From positions 1-64,000 of the forward strand of contig NZ_JALDNB010000014.1 in assembly GCF_022699665.1 (NCBI RefSeq): a stretch of 64,000 bases of DNA, read 5' to 3'. The notes under the pieces are model-generated. The model saw only the letters and a program-made list of their open reading frames with translations. It had not been told where the DNA came from and did not search any database. The position numbers were made by a program, and so were the translations under genes. Below, piece by piece: positions 16,081 to 24,557 of the stretch; the first letter of the stretch is position 1, and every line of letters starts with the position of its first letter. This DNA is from Chryseobacterium aahli (GTDB taxonomy: Bacteria > Bacteroidota > Bacteroidia > Flavobacteriales > Weeksellaceae).

Positions 16081-17163
16081 TCAATCCTCAGTCACCACTG
16101 CATCACGTTCTCCGTCCTCTTTTTTCCCTTCCTCAATAATTTCCTCGGCTTCGGCGATTTCTTCAGAATCTGCCTGTTCTACACGCTCTTCCTGGTCGTC
16201 ATTGTGATGGTCAATGAAGAATTCACAATACACTGGAAGATGATCTGAGCCGAAATTTTCCAAAGTTTTTAAATCTTTAATGAAAATATCTTCACTGTGG
16301 AACATCAGATCAATCGGAAATCTCAATAAACGTGATTTTGCGTGAAATGTAGATACAAAAGCATGACCCTCTCTCGGGTCAATTAAGTGACTTGTTTTTC
16401 TGAAAAGGATAGATGATTTTGACCAAGCTACATTATTAAAATCTCCAACTACTATCACGGGCTTTGTGAAGTCTTTCACACGTTTTGCAACACTCAAAAG
16501 ATCAGCGTCTCTTTCTTTTGAGGTTTCTTCTTCGGTCGGACTTGGAGGTGGCGGATGTACACCAAAAAAGACAAATTCAAAACCGTCTTCAGTTTTCAAA
16601 TGTGCTTCAATGCTTGGGATATCATCAGCTACAAAATAATGAGTTTTTGCATCATCCACTTTAAGCTTAGAATAAAAATGCATTCCGTAGGTATTCTCAA
16701 GCGTTACTTTATGCTGGTAAGGATAATCTTTTTCCAAAACCTTTAAAGCATTCTCCCAATCTCCGTTGCTTTCCATCGTTAAAAAGACATCAGGTTGATG
16801 TTTTTTTATAAGGTCAATAAATTTATGATAATCTTTATTGAATTGATAAACATTTGCAGAAATAAAATGGTGCTTTTTAGATGAGTTTTTTGTTTGTTGA
16901 TGCCTTTTTATCTTGTAAAACTTAGTGTATTTAATCAACGTAAAGCCGTGATAAATAATCATGACCAGTAACAACCCCTGTATGTACCAGAAATATTCGG
17001 TTTTTTCGATGATGAATCCCAAAGCAAAAGTAACAATGGTAAAATAAGTGATTTGAATTTTACCAAAATCGGGAAAGCGAAAAATCCAATGCGGACTTGG
17101 AATTTTTGGCAACACAGTTAAAATCAGTAATAAAGCACTTAAAACAAGGTAAGTTTCCCACAT
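16081..17163 (-). CDS. Membrane-anchored endonuclease/exonuclease/phosphatase family protein
   Basis: A protein of 360 residues when started at the ATG at 17163 (MWETYLVL). Three helices lie in the first 90 residues and are followed by an EEP domain facing the periplasm. EEP motifs seen are FLTMESNG (metal-binding Glu), FFGVHPPP, VVGDFNN and a terminal GSDHLPV (Asp-His pair). The last 45 residues are very acidic (EERVEQADSEEIAEAEEI). Substrate could be a phospholipid, nucleic acid or phosphodiester; not readable from sequence. The longer frame adds 26 residues of low quality. Its 3' end faces the mvaD terminator. Confidence 0.85.
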   Translation of the reverse strand: MWETYLVLSALLLILTVLPKIPSPHWIFRFPDFGKIQITYFTIVTFALGFIIEKTEYFWYIQGLLLVMIIYHGFTLIKYTKFYKIKRHQQTKNSSKKHHFISANVYQFNKDYHKFIDLIKKHQPDVFLTMESNGDWENALKVLEKDYPYQHKVTLENTYGMHFYSKLKVDDAKTHYFVADDIPSIEAHLKTEDGFEFVFFGVHPPPPSPTEEETSKERDADLLSVAKRVKDFTKPVIVVGDFNNVAWSKSSILFRKTSHLIDPREGHAFVSTFHAKSRLLRFPIDLMFHSEDIFIKDLKTLENFGSDHLPVYCEFFIDHHNDDQEERVEQADSEEIAEAEEIIEEGKKEDGERDAVVTED

Positions 17164-17587
17164 ATTTCTTAAAATAAACAAATAAAAGTAAGTTATTTTC
17201 AGGTAATTTCGTGCCAGTCTGTATTTAAAATTTGTTAACAAAGCTGAGTTGAATCATATATTACCCTTAGTGCATTATAGAATTAGAGATATTTTAATAT
17301 TATTCATTTGATGCTTCGTATCCTGTATAAGTTGATGTTATGAATACTTTCTGTGGAAATATCAAGCTTTGAAATATGCTTGAAACGGAATTTTATGAGT
17401 GTAATGTATTGGTAATGAATTAATTATTTTTGTTTTTCATATTGGGAATAACCTTTTTTATCATGCGCCACGAGTTTTCATATGAATTAAATTCTATTAA
17501 TGGTGAGTAATATCATGATCATTTTCAACTTAAAGGAGCCGACAAAGCTTTATATTTGACTAATAATTCCAATAAACTTAGTGGACT
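17164..17587. other. Gene-free region upstream of the Crp/Fnr regulator
   Basis: A 424-bp divergent intergenic region with no coding frame above 20 codons that I trust. Two TAnnTTTG boxes on the plus strand occur: TATTTTTG at 17425..17432 and TATATTTG at 17551..17558. The second is 29 nt upstream of the regulator ATG and is the better promoter candidate. The first could drive a short RNA or a longer leader. Confidence 0.45.
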
Positions 17588-18154
17588 ATGATTCTCAGTT
17601 ACATTCAAAGTTTTAAAATATTTTCAGACAAAGAAATTGAAAATTTTGCCCAACTGATTGAGACCCGAAAACTCTTGAAAAATGAATATTTTGTACAGGA
17701 AAATGACAGCTGTAAAGAAATCGCCTTTGTTCAGAACGGAATATTCCGCACCTTTTATACAACTGCGGAAGGCAAAGATATAACCTACTGTTTCAGGTTT
17801 CCCAATGAGTTTGTGGCTTCCTATTCTTCGTTTATTTCAGGAAAACCCAGCAAAGAAACTATACAGGCAATTGCAGATGCAGATATTTTTGTACTCAATA
17901 AAGATAAAGTGGAAGCTCTTTTCCACGAAAATCCAAGATGGATTCTTTTTCTGAAAATAATTGCGGAACAGGAATATATGGAACTGGAAGAACGGTATTT
18001 TCAGCTTCAGAGAAATAATGCCTCACAAAGATATGAGAAGCTTCTGAAAAATCAGCCGAATTTCATTCAACAGATTCCGCTTCAGTATCTGGCTACATAT
18101 CTGGGAATTACCCAACGGCATTTAAGCCGTCTCAGAAAAGACATTTCTTTTTAG
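17588..18154 (+). CDS. Crp/Fnr family transcriptional regulator
   Basis: A protein of 188 residues. The N-terminal cyclic-nucleotide-binding-like beta barrel runs to about residue 110 (YFVQENDSCKEIAFVQNGIFRTFY is the conserved beta core). A dimer helix follows and a C-terminal HTH is visible at IPLQYLATYLGITQRHLSRLRKDI. It lacks the Arg-Ser phosphate-binding signature of true cAMP receptors, so another ligand or none is likely. This is the common Bacteroidota group near an oxidoreductase gene. It probably controls the next two genes, 59 nt downstream. Confidence 0.9.
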   Translation: MILSYIQSFKIFSDKEIENFAQLIETRKLLKNEYFVQENDSCKEIAFVQNGIFRTFYTTAEGKDITYCFRFPNEFVASYSSFISGKPSKETIQAIADADIFVLNKDKVEALFHENPRWILFLKIIAEQEYMELEERYFQLQRNNASQRYEKLLKNQPNFIQQIPLQYLATYLGITQRHLSRLRKDISF

Positions 18155-18187
18155 ACATTTGTCCTGTGTCCGGAATGTGTGTTCCTG

Positions 18188-18195
18188 TAGTTTTG
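18188..18195 (+). promoter_or_regulatory. -7 box TAGTTTTG before the saccharopine-dehydrogenase-like gene
   Basis: An exact TAnnTTTG match 17 nt before the ATG at 18213. An inverted ACATT...AATGT pair lies just upstream (18156..18177) and could be a regulator site. This is weak, but the two downstream genes therefore can have their own promoter. Confidence 0.4.
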
Positions 18196-18212
18196 TAAAA
18201 AAATAAAACAGT

Positions 18213-19241
18213 ATGGGTTCAAATATTTTAATTGTCGGAGGAAAAGGAATAGTTGGAAAAACGATACACAGGATTCTGAGCTCCAGAAATCAAGAGTATA
18301 TTATATATATCGGCAGCCGGAAAGAAGGGACTACCAAATATGATGTAATGATTGATGTCAATAAGCCTGAAACTTTCAAGGTTGTCGTAGACAGAAATAT
18401 TGATCTTATCATTCTTGCCGTCAATGATAAAGACGATCATATTCTTAGGTTTGCTATTGATAACAGTATTGATTACATTGACATTACAAAACCGACACCT
18501 GATCTTGTAAAAGCTCTGGCTATAGCAAAAACTACTCAAAATATCAACAGCAGAATCGTATTCAGTTCAGGATGGATGGGAGGGCTCGTCGGCGGACTTA
18601 TGAATATTCTATCTCATAATCCCGAAAACATCCGGGAAGTAAAATTGTATATATACTATTCTGTAAAGGATCTGGCAGGAGAAAGTTCCGCTCACTTTAT
18701 GGCTGAGAATGTAGCCAGACCATTTATCAGCTATCAGAATAACCGGCAGATATCTGTAAGACATTTTCTTAATTCTGAAGATTTTAAGTTTTCTTTCGGA
18801 ATCGGAAAGCGGCAGGCTTATAACTTTGATGTTCCGGATCTTTACATTTTAAATAAGATTGAAAAAATACCTACAGTCAATGTTAAAATGACCTATGATT
18901 CAAAATTCATCACCTGGCTTTTGGGAACATTCCAAAAATTAAGGATTTTCAGTATTTTATCATTAAAGGCACGTCGGGTCATTTTCGGTTCGAGTGGAAA
19001 TGGAGACCAGTCTGTATTTGAAATTGTAATCAAAGATGATCAGGGAGAAAAAAAACTAAGTCTTCAAAGCAAAAAAGGACAGGCTGAGCTTACGGCGCTT
19101 GCGGCTGTTTTGCATGCTGAAATGCTACTTCATGGCGATTTTAAAAACAAAATATATTTTGCCCATCAACTTCATGATCCTAAAAAACTTTATCAGTCAT
19201 TGGCTGAATATGAAGGTATAACTATTGAAACAAGAATATGA
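18213..19241 (+). CDS. Saccharopine dehydrogenase-like NAD(P)-binding protein
   Basis: A protein of 342 residues with an N-terminal Rossmann fold: ILIVGGKGIVGKTIHRIL is a glycine-rich dinucleotide motif, followed by YDVMIDVNKP and LIILAVND, the usual second and fourth strands. It resembles the saccharopine-dehydrogenase NADP-binding family (Lys9/Lys1-like), which has many members of unknown substrate. The C-terminal half is mixed alpha/beta and ends LYQSLAEYEGITIE. Its stop overlaps the start of the oxidoreductase gene by 4 nt (ATGA), so both probably work together under the Crp/Fnr regulator. Confidence 0.8.
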   Translation: MGSNILIVGGKGIVGKTIHRILSSRNQEYIIYIGSRKEGTTKYDVMIDVNKPETFKVVVDRNIDLIILAVNDKDDHILRFAIDNSIDYIDITKPTPDLVKALAIAKTTQNINSRIVFSSGWMGGLVGGLMNILSHNPENIREVKLYIYYSVKDLAGESSAHFMAENVARPFISYQNNRQISVRHFLNSEDFKFSFGIGKRQAYNFDVPDLYILNKIEKIPTVNVKMTYDSKFITWLLGTFQKLRIFSILSLKARRVIFGSSGNGDQSVFEIVIKDDQGEKKLSLQSKKGQAELTALAAVLHAEMLLHGDFKNKIYFAHQLHDPKKLYQSLAEYEGITIETRI

Positions 19242-19816
19242 AAAATATACTGATCATCAACGGTCACCCCAACCGTGAATCTTTCAATTTTGGCATTATG
19301 AATGCCTATAGAGAAGGTGCAGAAAAAGCGGGCGCAAAGGTTCAACAGATTATTATTGCAGATCTTCAGTTTGATCCGAATTTAAAATATGGCTATCAGA
19401 AAAGAACAGATCTTGAACCTGATCTACTTGAAGCCTGGGAAAAAATTCTTTGGGCTGACCACCTCGTGTGGGTGCATCCTGTTTGGTGGGGTGGTTTTCC
19501 GGCTATAATGAAAGGGTTTATAGATAGGCTTTTTCTTCCCGGATTGGCTTTCAAATACCGGGAGAACTCTGTTTGGTGGGATAAGTTGCTTGCAGGGAAA
19601 ACAGCACATATTATAACAACAATGGATCAACCGGGATGGTATTACCGAATGTTTTTTGGTCGTCCGAGTATTAACCAGCTCAAGAAATCAATATTAGAAT
19701 TTTGCGGCGTGAAGCCTGTAAAAGTGACCATTATCGGAATTATTAAAACTTCAGACGAAAAACAACGCAGAAAGTGGATGGATAAAGTGAGAATATCCGG
19801 AATGAAACTGAAATAA
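19238..19816 (+). CDS. NAD(P)H-dependent FMN/FAD oxidoreductase, quinone-reductase-like flavodoxin fold
   Basis: A protein of 192 residues of the NQO1/KefF/YwrO flavodoxin-like fold. ILIINGHPNRESFNFGI is the phosphate-binding loop, and the isoalloxazine-binding region is HLVWVHPVWWGGFPAIMKGFIDR, typical of NQO1-like proteins. A conserved GW region is TTMDQPGWYY. It reduces quinones or similar electrophiles with NAD(P)H in the cytosol. It is translationally coupled to the previous gene, and a MITE-like inverted repeat lies just after it. Confidence 0.9.
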   Translation: MKNILIINGHPNRESFNFGIMNAYREGAEKAGAKVQQIIIADLQFDPNLKYGYQKRTDLEPDLLEAWEKILWADHLVWVHPVWWGGFPAIMKGFIDRLFLPGLAFKYRENSVWWDKLLAGKTAHIITTMDQPGWYYRMFFGRPSINQLKKSILEFCGVKPVKVTIIGIIKTSDEKQRRKWMDKVRISGMKLK

Positions 19817-19900
19817 TTTGAATTGCTGTTTTATTTACTGTATTGTTTCCAAATTTTAGTTTTCTGCTGTCGATTTGTAAAGACTTTTTTATAAATTGCC

Positions 19901-19999
19901 ATTGATTGTCAGAAATGTTGTAGAATAATTTTTCATTTAACTTAATTAATGTCACCAAAAAGTTATGAAAGATAATAAGACAAAATACTGACAATCAAT
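19901..19999. repeat. Short element with perfect 12-bp terminal inverted repeats (MITE-like)
   Basis: ATTGATTGTCAG at the left end and CTGACAATCAAT at the right end are exact reverse complements. They enclose 75 bp of non-coding, AT-rich DNA. Size and structure are like a very small MITE or a loop-out hairpin. No convincing target-site duplication is visible. Confidence 0.55.
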
Positions 20000-20087
20000 T
20001 TGCTATATTTATTTTCTTTAATGAAAATATTCTGTACGAATTTTTACATTTAATTTTTAAAAAGGCTCTAAAATTTAAAACTAAATC

Positions 20088-20525
20088 ATGAGGAAAATTT
20101 TTATCGTTCTATTATTTCTAAGTTCGTTTTGTTTCGCCCAAAAAACAGACAAAGATGCAGTAAAAGAAAGCGTAGAAAAGCTTTTTACAGGAATGAAAAA
20201 TACTGATACTATAATGATAAAATCTGTTTTTGCAGACGATGCAATTCTGCAAACTATTACAAAAAATAATACTGTAAAAACGGATAAAGTTGAAGATTTT
20301 GTAAATTCAATATCTAAGCTATCAAAGAATGATGCTGACGAGAAGATTAGATTTGAAGCTATTCACATTGATGGGAGTCTGGCGAGTGTTTTTACGCCTT
20401 ATGAATTTTATTTCAAAGGAAAATTTTCCCACTGTGGAGCCAATAGTTTTCAGTTGATCAAACAAAATGATGTCTGGAAAATTCAATATTTAATCGATAC
20501 ACGAAGAACAAACTGTAATAAATAA
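20088..20525 (+). CDS. Secreted NTF2/SnoaL-like protein
   Basis: A protein of 145 residues with an 18-residue signal peptide (MRKIFIVLLFLSSFCFAQ). The mature part fits the NTF2-like/SnoaL cone: VKESVEKLFTGMKNTDTI, a DDAILQTI strand, and YEFYFKGKFSHCGANSFQLI then WKIQYLIDTRR. The fold often binds small ligands; a catalytic dyad is not clear. It is the periplasmic partner of no obvious neighbour; the VOC gene starts 8 nt later and may be co-transcribed. Confidence 0.8.
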   Translation: MRKIFIVLLFLSSFCFAQKTDKDAVKESVEKLFTGMKNTDTIMIKSVFADDAILQTITKNNTVKTDKVEDFVNSISKLSKNDADEKIRFEAIHIDGSLASVFTPYEFYFKGKFSHCGANSFQLIKQNDVWKIQYLIDTRRTNCNK

Positions 20526-20533
20526 TTTTAAAA

Positions 20534-20911
20534 ATGAAAATTCATCATATTGCCATTATCTGCTCAGATTACAAAGTTTCAAAAAAGTTTTATACCGAAA
20601 TTTTAGGTTTAAATATTATCCGTGAAGTGTATCGTGAGGAAAGGCAATCTTACAAGCTTGATTTGGCCATCGGAGAACATTATGTTATTGAATTATTTTC
20701 ATTCCCCAATCCACCACAACGACCTTCAAGACCTGAATCTTGCGGCTTAAGACATTTGGCTTTCTCGGTTGAAAATGTGAAGGAAAAGCGTGAAGAATTA
20801 ATTCAAAAAGGTTTAAATTGTGAAGAAATCCGAATTGATGAATTCACCGGAAAAGAATTTTTCTTTACTCAGGATCCAGATCAGCTTCCATTAGAATTTT
20901 ATGAAAATTAA
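20534..20911 (+). CDS. VOC family protein, YaeR-like
   Basis: A protein of 125 residues. The glyoxalase/VOC fold shows IHHIAIICSDYKVSKKFYTEILGL at the start (metal His4), ELFSFPNPPQRPSRPESCGLRHLAFSV in the middle (second metal His), and LPLEFYEN at the C-terminus (metal Glu). Spacing fits the YaeR/GloA2 group, usually a lyase or dioxygenase of unknown substrate. Confidence 0.88.
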   Translation: MKIHHIAIICSDYKVSKKFYTEILGLNIIREVYREERQSYKLDLAIGEHYVIELFSFPNPPQRPSRPESCGLRHLAFSVENVKEKREELIQKGLNCEEIRIDEFTGKEFFFTQDPDQLPLEFYEN

Positions 20912-20946
20912 ATTTAAGAAAATATTTTATCAATCATCAGTGATAA

Positions 20947-21330
20947 TCAGTGAGCATAACCCGTAAAGAAACTCACCGCCATAATCGCCAAAACAATTGA
21001 AGAAATAATAACGTAAGTGTAATCTTTTTCTTTCAGATAACCGATTAAAGCAAAAATAATTCTCATCAAAGGCGTGAAAATCAACATCAGAATTCCTAAT
21101 TGAATGATGGCCATACCTTCTCCTTTGCAAAGGGTTTCCCAGAAATGGCTCCAGACTTTTTCTGAAGATGTTCCCATGTCGAGAAGCTTGTATTTTCGGG
21201 GCATTTTAAAACCTTCCATGAAAAGTTTAACAAAACCAATCAATGAAGTAATAACCGATAAAATAACGCCCAAACGAAGGAGATTTCCAACAGAACGGTT
21301 CAAGTCTACGTCAGTGAAATGCTTTCTCAT
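20947..21330 (-). CDS. DUF1634 family membrane protein
   Basis: A protein of 127 residues with three helices (about 15-35, 75-95 and 105-123). DUF1634 is typically found directly after a TauE/SafE gene, as here; the start overlaps the TauE stop by 4 nt. A small partner subunit of the exporter is the likely role, by context. Confidence 0.88.
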   Translation of the reverse strand: MRKHFTDVDLNRSVGNLLRLGVILSVITSLIGFVKLFMEGFKMPRKYKLLDMGTSSEKVWSHFWETLCKGEGMAIIQLGILMLIFTPLMRIIFALIGYLKEKDYTYVIISSIVLAIMAVSFFTGYAH

Positions 21331-22157
21331 GAGAAGTTGCTTCTAATTCCGTTATACATCATATACACTGAAAGAATCGTAATCACGATGGCAAAAAATG
21401 TCTTGAGCTTCTTAGTTTTTGAAACCATTAAAGTTTTAGATCCGATGAAACTTCCAACGACAACGCCTACCAAAACAGGAGCAACAATTACAGGGATAAT
21501 TTCACCTCTCTGGAAATAAATCAGTGAACTTGCAACGGCAGTTACGCCAATCATAAAGTTACTTGTCGTGGTAGAAACCTTGAACGGTAACCTCATCATA
21601 TTATCCATTGCCAAAACTTTCAAAGCGCCAGAACCAATTCCTAAAAGTCCGGACATTGCGCCCGCAAACATCATCATAAAAAAACCAGGAACGGTATTTC
21701 TTGCTGAATAACTTTTTAGAATTCCTTTGTCGGGAAAAGTTCCATAGAGTTTTAATTTATCTTCTAAAGACCCTTTAATTCGGGGTTCCTGATGATCAGG
21801 CTTTCCTTTAAGATTTAAGATAACGGTAAGCAAAAGTATACTTGCGAAGATAATTCCGATCGTATTAGGATTCAGCATTCCGGAAACCAAAGCACCAACG
21901 ATGGCACCGGCAGTTGTGGCAATCTCCAGAAACATCCCGATTCTCATATTGGTAAAGCCCTCTTTTACAAAAGCTACGGCAGCTCCGGAAGAAGTTCCGA
22001 TTACCGAAATCAGTGAAGCTCCGATTGCATAATGCATCGGCACGCCAAAACCCAGCGTCAGTAAAGGGATGATGATAACACCTCCTCCTAAACCGGTAAG
22101 TGAACCCAAAAGACCTGCTGAGATAGCGCCAAGAAAAAGAATAATAATCTCCGACAT
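21327..22157 (-). CDS. TauE/SafE family sulfite/organosulfonate exporter
   Basis: A protein of 276 residues with eight hydrophobic helices. The conserved GSLTGLGGGVIIIPLL opens TM1 and the second half repeats it as GLLGIGSGALKVLAM, the duplicated TauE hairpin. It exports or imports small sulfur-containing anions across the inner membrane; the actual substrate is not known. It is transcribed with DUF1634. The ATG at 22157 stands 4 nt after a TATATTTG box. Confidence 0.9.
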   Translation of the reverse strand: MSEIIILFLGAISAGLLGSLTGLGGGVIIIPLLTLGFGVPMHYAIGASLISVIGTSSGAAVAFVKEGFTNMRIGMFLEIATTAGAIVGALVSGMLNPNTIGIIFASILLLTVILNLKGKPDHQEPRIKGSLEDKLKLYGTFPDKGILKSYSARNTVPGFFMMMFAGAMSGLLGIGSGALKVLAMDNMMRLPFKVSTTTSNFMIGVTAVASSLIYFQRGEIIPVIVAPVLVGVVVGSFIGSKTLMVSKTKKLKTFFAIVITILSVYMMYNGIRSNFS

Positions 22158-22161
22158 GCTA

Positions 22162-22169
22162 CAAATATA
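22162..22169 (-). promoter_or_regulatory. -7 box TATATTTG of the TauE gene
   Basis: An exact TAnnTTTG match, then TAGC, then the ATG at 22157. The 4-nt spacing implies a leaderless transcript. Confidence 0.6.
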
Positions 22170-22219
22170 AAACTATTGCGGTTTTCAGGCAAACATTCAT
22201 CCAAGATTATTTTTTGCCG

Positions 22220-22227
22220 TATTTTTG
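22220..22227 (+). promoter_or_regulatory. -7 box TATTTTTG of the DUF1543 gene
   Basis: An exact TAnnTTTG match 17 nt before the ATG at 22245. It supports that ATG over the upstream in-frame ATG at 22176. Confidence 0.55.
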
Positions 22228-22244
22228 CAAAAATAAAATTCAAA

Positions 22245-22796
22245 ATGAAGTTATTTTATATGATTCTCGGAGCAACTCCAAAAGGCAGAAATATAGAACA
22301 ACATGATGTTTTTTTTGGTATCGCTGAAAGCCTCAAGGATTTGGTTCCTGATATAAAAGATTTCTGGAAAGAGGCTGAAGGGAAAATTCATCTAGATTGT
22401 TATCAGGAAGTGAAGTTTGCTGATGGTTTTAAAGTGAAGATTGTAGAAAAAGGAGAAGAAGTTTCAGAAAATCAACTGTATTTTATCAACTTAGGCGGAT
22501 ATAAAAAAGGACATTTTGAAGAGTTTCATGAGCAGCATTTAATGGTCGGAAATTCAATGGCTGAGATTGTGAAAAAAGCCAAGCAAACGGAGTTTTATAA
22601 AACGATGGGTTTTGAAGGAGCAGTCAGTCATATCGATGATAAGCATGGGGTTGATATTGATGATGTTTTTAACGTGAATGATATTCTTCCGGAAAAAATG
22701 AAAGAAAAGTATTCGATTGTTTTAATTAAATCTGCGGAAGAAAATCAGGAAAATCCAATGGGATTGGGGTATTTGAAAATTGACAAGATTCAATAA
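22245..22796 (+). CDS. DUF1543 domain protein
   Basis: A protein of 183 residues. MILGATPKGRNIEQHDVFFG is the hallmark opening of DUF1543, and YFINLGGYKKGHFEEFHEQHLM is its second conserved block. Family function is not known; it is cytosolic. It precedes purK by 30 nt and may be co-transcribed. The N-terminus was set by a TATTTTTG box; the longer frame adds 23 residues coded by promoter DNA. Confidence 0.88.
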   Translation: MKLFYMILGATPKGRNIEQHDVFFGIAESLKDLVPDIKDFWKEAEGKIHLDCYQEVKFADGFKVKIVEKGEEVSENQLYFINLGGYKKGHFEEFHEQHLMVGNSMAEIVKKAKQTEFYKTMGFEGAVSHIDDKHGVDIDDVFNVNDILPEKMKEKYSIVLIKSAEENQENPMGLGYLKIDKIQ

Positions 22797-22826
22797 ATTT
22801 AAATCTAATAAAAATTAAATTAAAAA

Positions 22827-23936
22827 ATGAAAATAGGAATTTTAGGAGGCGGACAGCTCGGAAGAATGCTCATTCAGGAAGCGCTGAAGTATGATGATGA
22901 ATTTTACACTTTAGATCCGGCTTCAGATGCGCCTTGTCACAATATTTCATATTTTACACAAGGAAGTTTTAATGATTATGAGACGGTTTTAGATTTCGGA
23001 AAAGATAAAGATGTTGTTACGATTGAAATTGAACACGTCAACGCAGATGCTTTGGCAGAACTTGAAAATCAAGGGGTAAAAGTGGTTCCGAATGCTCAGA
23101 TTATTAAAACCATTCAGCAAAAAATTCTCCAGAAAGAATTCTATAAAGAACATAATATTCCAAGTCCGGATTTTGAAATTATGGACGGAAGTTCAGACGA
23201 AATAAAGATCGCTTTCCCATTTGTACAGAAACTCAATACCGGCGGGTACGACGGAAAAGGTGTACAGATTATCCGTTCTTCTGAAGATTTGAGAAATTTA
23301 TGGACTGAAGATTCAGTTCTGGAAAATCTGGTAGATATTGATAAAGAGCTTTCTGTGATTGTTGCCATCAATGAAAATGGAGAGACGAAAACGTTCCCTG
23401 TAACAGAAATGGTTGCCGATCCTAAATTAAACTTGCTTGATTTTAATATTTGTCCGGTTTTTTTAAGTGAAGAGGTTGAAAATCAGATTGATTCAATTAC
23501 AGAGAAATTTTTGAAGGCTGTCAATTCTCCGGGATTGTTTGCTATTGAATTATTTTTAGATAAAGAAGGAAAAGTTTGGGTGAATGAAACGGCTCCGAGA
23601 CTTCACAATTCTGGTCATCAAAGTCAGGAAGGGAATGCCAATTCGCAGTTCGAACAAATGTATCGCGTAGTGAAAAACTTACCTTTAGCTGATACCGATG
23701 CCATTATTTACAGCGGAATGCTGAATTTGGTAGGCGCAGAAGGATTTTCCGGGAAAGTAATTTATGAAGGAATGGAAGAGGTTTTAAAGCTTCCTGAAAC
23801 ATACATTCACCTTTACGGAAAAACGGAAACCAAACCCGGCAGAAAAATGGGACACATCAATGTTCTGGCAGATTCCAGAGAAGAGCTGATGGAGAAATTG
23901 GTGGAAGTGAAAGCGATGGTAAGAGTGATTGCTTGA
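22827..23936 (+). CDS. purK: 5-(carboxyamino)imidazole ribonucleotide synthase
   Basis: A protein of 369 residues of the ATP-grasp family. It carboxylates AIR to N5-CAIR with ATP and bicarbonate in purine synthesis. The N-terminal GILGGGQLGRMLIQEA is the AIR/nucleotide site, and TIEIEHVNADAL is the typical second block. KLNTGGYDGKGV is the ATP-grasp loop. FAIELFLDKEGKVWVNETAPRLHNSGH carries the metal-binding Glu/Asn. Its partner purE lies 4.5 kb downstream on the same strand. Confidence 0.97.
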   Translation: MKIGILGGGQLGRMLIQEALKYDDEFYTLDPASDAPCHNISYFTQGSFNDYETVLDFGKDKDVVTIEIEHVNADALAELENQGVKVVPNAQIIKTIQQKILQKEFYKEHNIPSPDFEIMDGSSDEIKIAFPFVQKLNTGGYDGKGVQIIRSSEDLRNLWTEDSVLENLVDIDKELSVIVAINENGETKTFPVTEMVADPKLNLLDFNICPVFLSEEVENQIDSITEKFLKAVNSPGLFAIELFLDKEGKVWVNETAPRLHNSGHQSQEGNANSQFEQMYRVVKNLPLADTDAIIYSGMLNLVGAEGFSGKVIYEGMEEVLKLPETYIHLYGKTETKPGRKMGHINVLADSREELMEKLVEVKAMVRVIA

Positions 23937-23956
23937 GATTTTTAAGATATATTGAG

Positions 23957-23984
23957 AAAGACTGCTTTTTGGCAGTCTTTTATT
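23957..23984. terminator. Terminator between convergent purK and the lipoprotein gene
   Basis: A 9-bp stem AAAGACTGC/GCAGTCTTT with loop TTTTTG and T-rich DNA on the right. It overlaps the stop region of the convergent gene and can serve both. Confidence 0.75.
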
Positions 23985-24492
23985 TTATAAATTTTTGCGT
24001 TTTAGGTTTTATAATCAAATCTTTACTTAAAAAGGGAAAATATTTTCTCATTGTTTCTTTGGTTTTACCTGATGTATCAATAAACTTCCAATTTTTTTGG
24101 TTATCGTTAGAAATTCCAATTAATGTATATTCAGCGAGAGTTTTTCCTTTTGGAGTATTCATCAAAATTTCCTGAGTAATTGTAAATTGTGTTTCCTTTC
24201 CTATTCTTATAAATTTTGAAGGATTTTTAACTTTTAAATCTATAAAAGTGAATCCATCTTTTTTCATTTTATTGATTGCATCTTCTGTAGCCTTAATTAA
24301 TTTTGTTTTCCCACCCATTATTTTTGAAACTTCAGGGTGTATGAAATTAGAAAATTTTGTATAATTTTCTTCAAGGAAATATTTTCTCATCAACTGTAAC
24401 TGTGAATTTAAATTTTTATCATTTGTCTGCGCTGTTAATAAGTTGCATGATGATATAAAAATCAATAATAGTAATATTCCTCCCTTTTTCAT
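23980..24492 (-). CDS. Secreted or lipoprotein of unknown function
   Basis: A protein of 170 residues with a signal ending FISSC (Cys16). The mature part has one predicted helical hairpin at YFLEENYTKFSNFIHPEVSKIMGG, then a beta-rich stretch ending WKFIDTSGKTKETMRKYFP. This is like small NTF2-like secreted proteins but too divergent to assign. It is separated from the antiporter by 65 nt. No function is proposed. Confidence 0.65.
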   Translation of the reverse strand: MKKGGILLLLIFISSCNLLTAQTNDKNLNSQLQLMRKYFLEENYTKFSNFIHPEVSKIMGGKTKLIKATEDAINKMKKDGFTFIDLKVKNPSKFIRIGKETQFTITQEILMNTPKGKTLAEYTLIGISNDNQKNWKFIDTSGKTKETMRKYFPFLSKDLIIKPKTQKFIK

Positions 24493-24557
24493 TAAATTTT
24501 TACTTTGTGCAAAAATCAGGAATTTAATTGAATTATTTGTTACAGGAAAATTAATAA

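Noticed and set aside
17464..17511. 15-codon micro-frame MRHEFSYELNSINGE after a TATTTTTG box
   Set aside because: Too short to support, with no neighbouring evidence of translation; recorded only because the box is real.
20930..21130. 66-codon minus-strand frame over DUF1634
   Set aside because: Another frame of the DUF1634 gene, which has clear helices and a conserved overlap with TauE.
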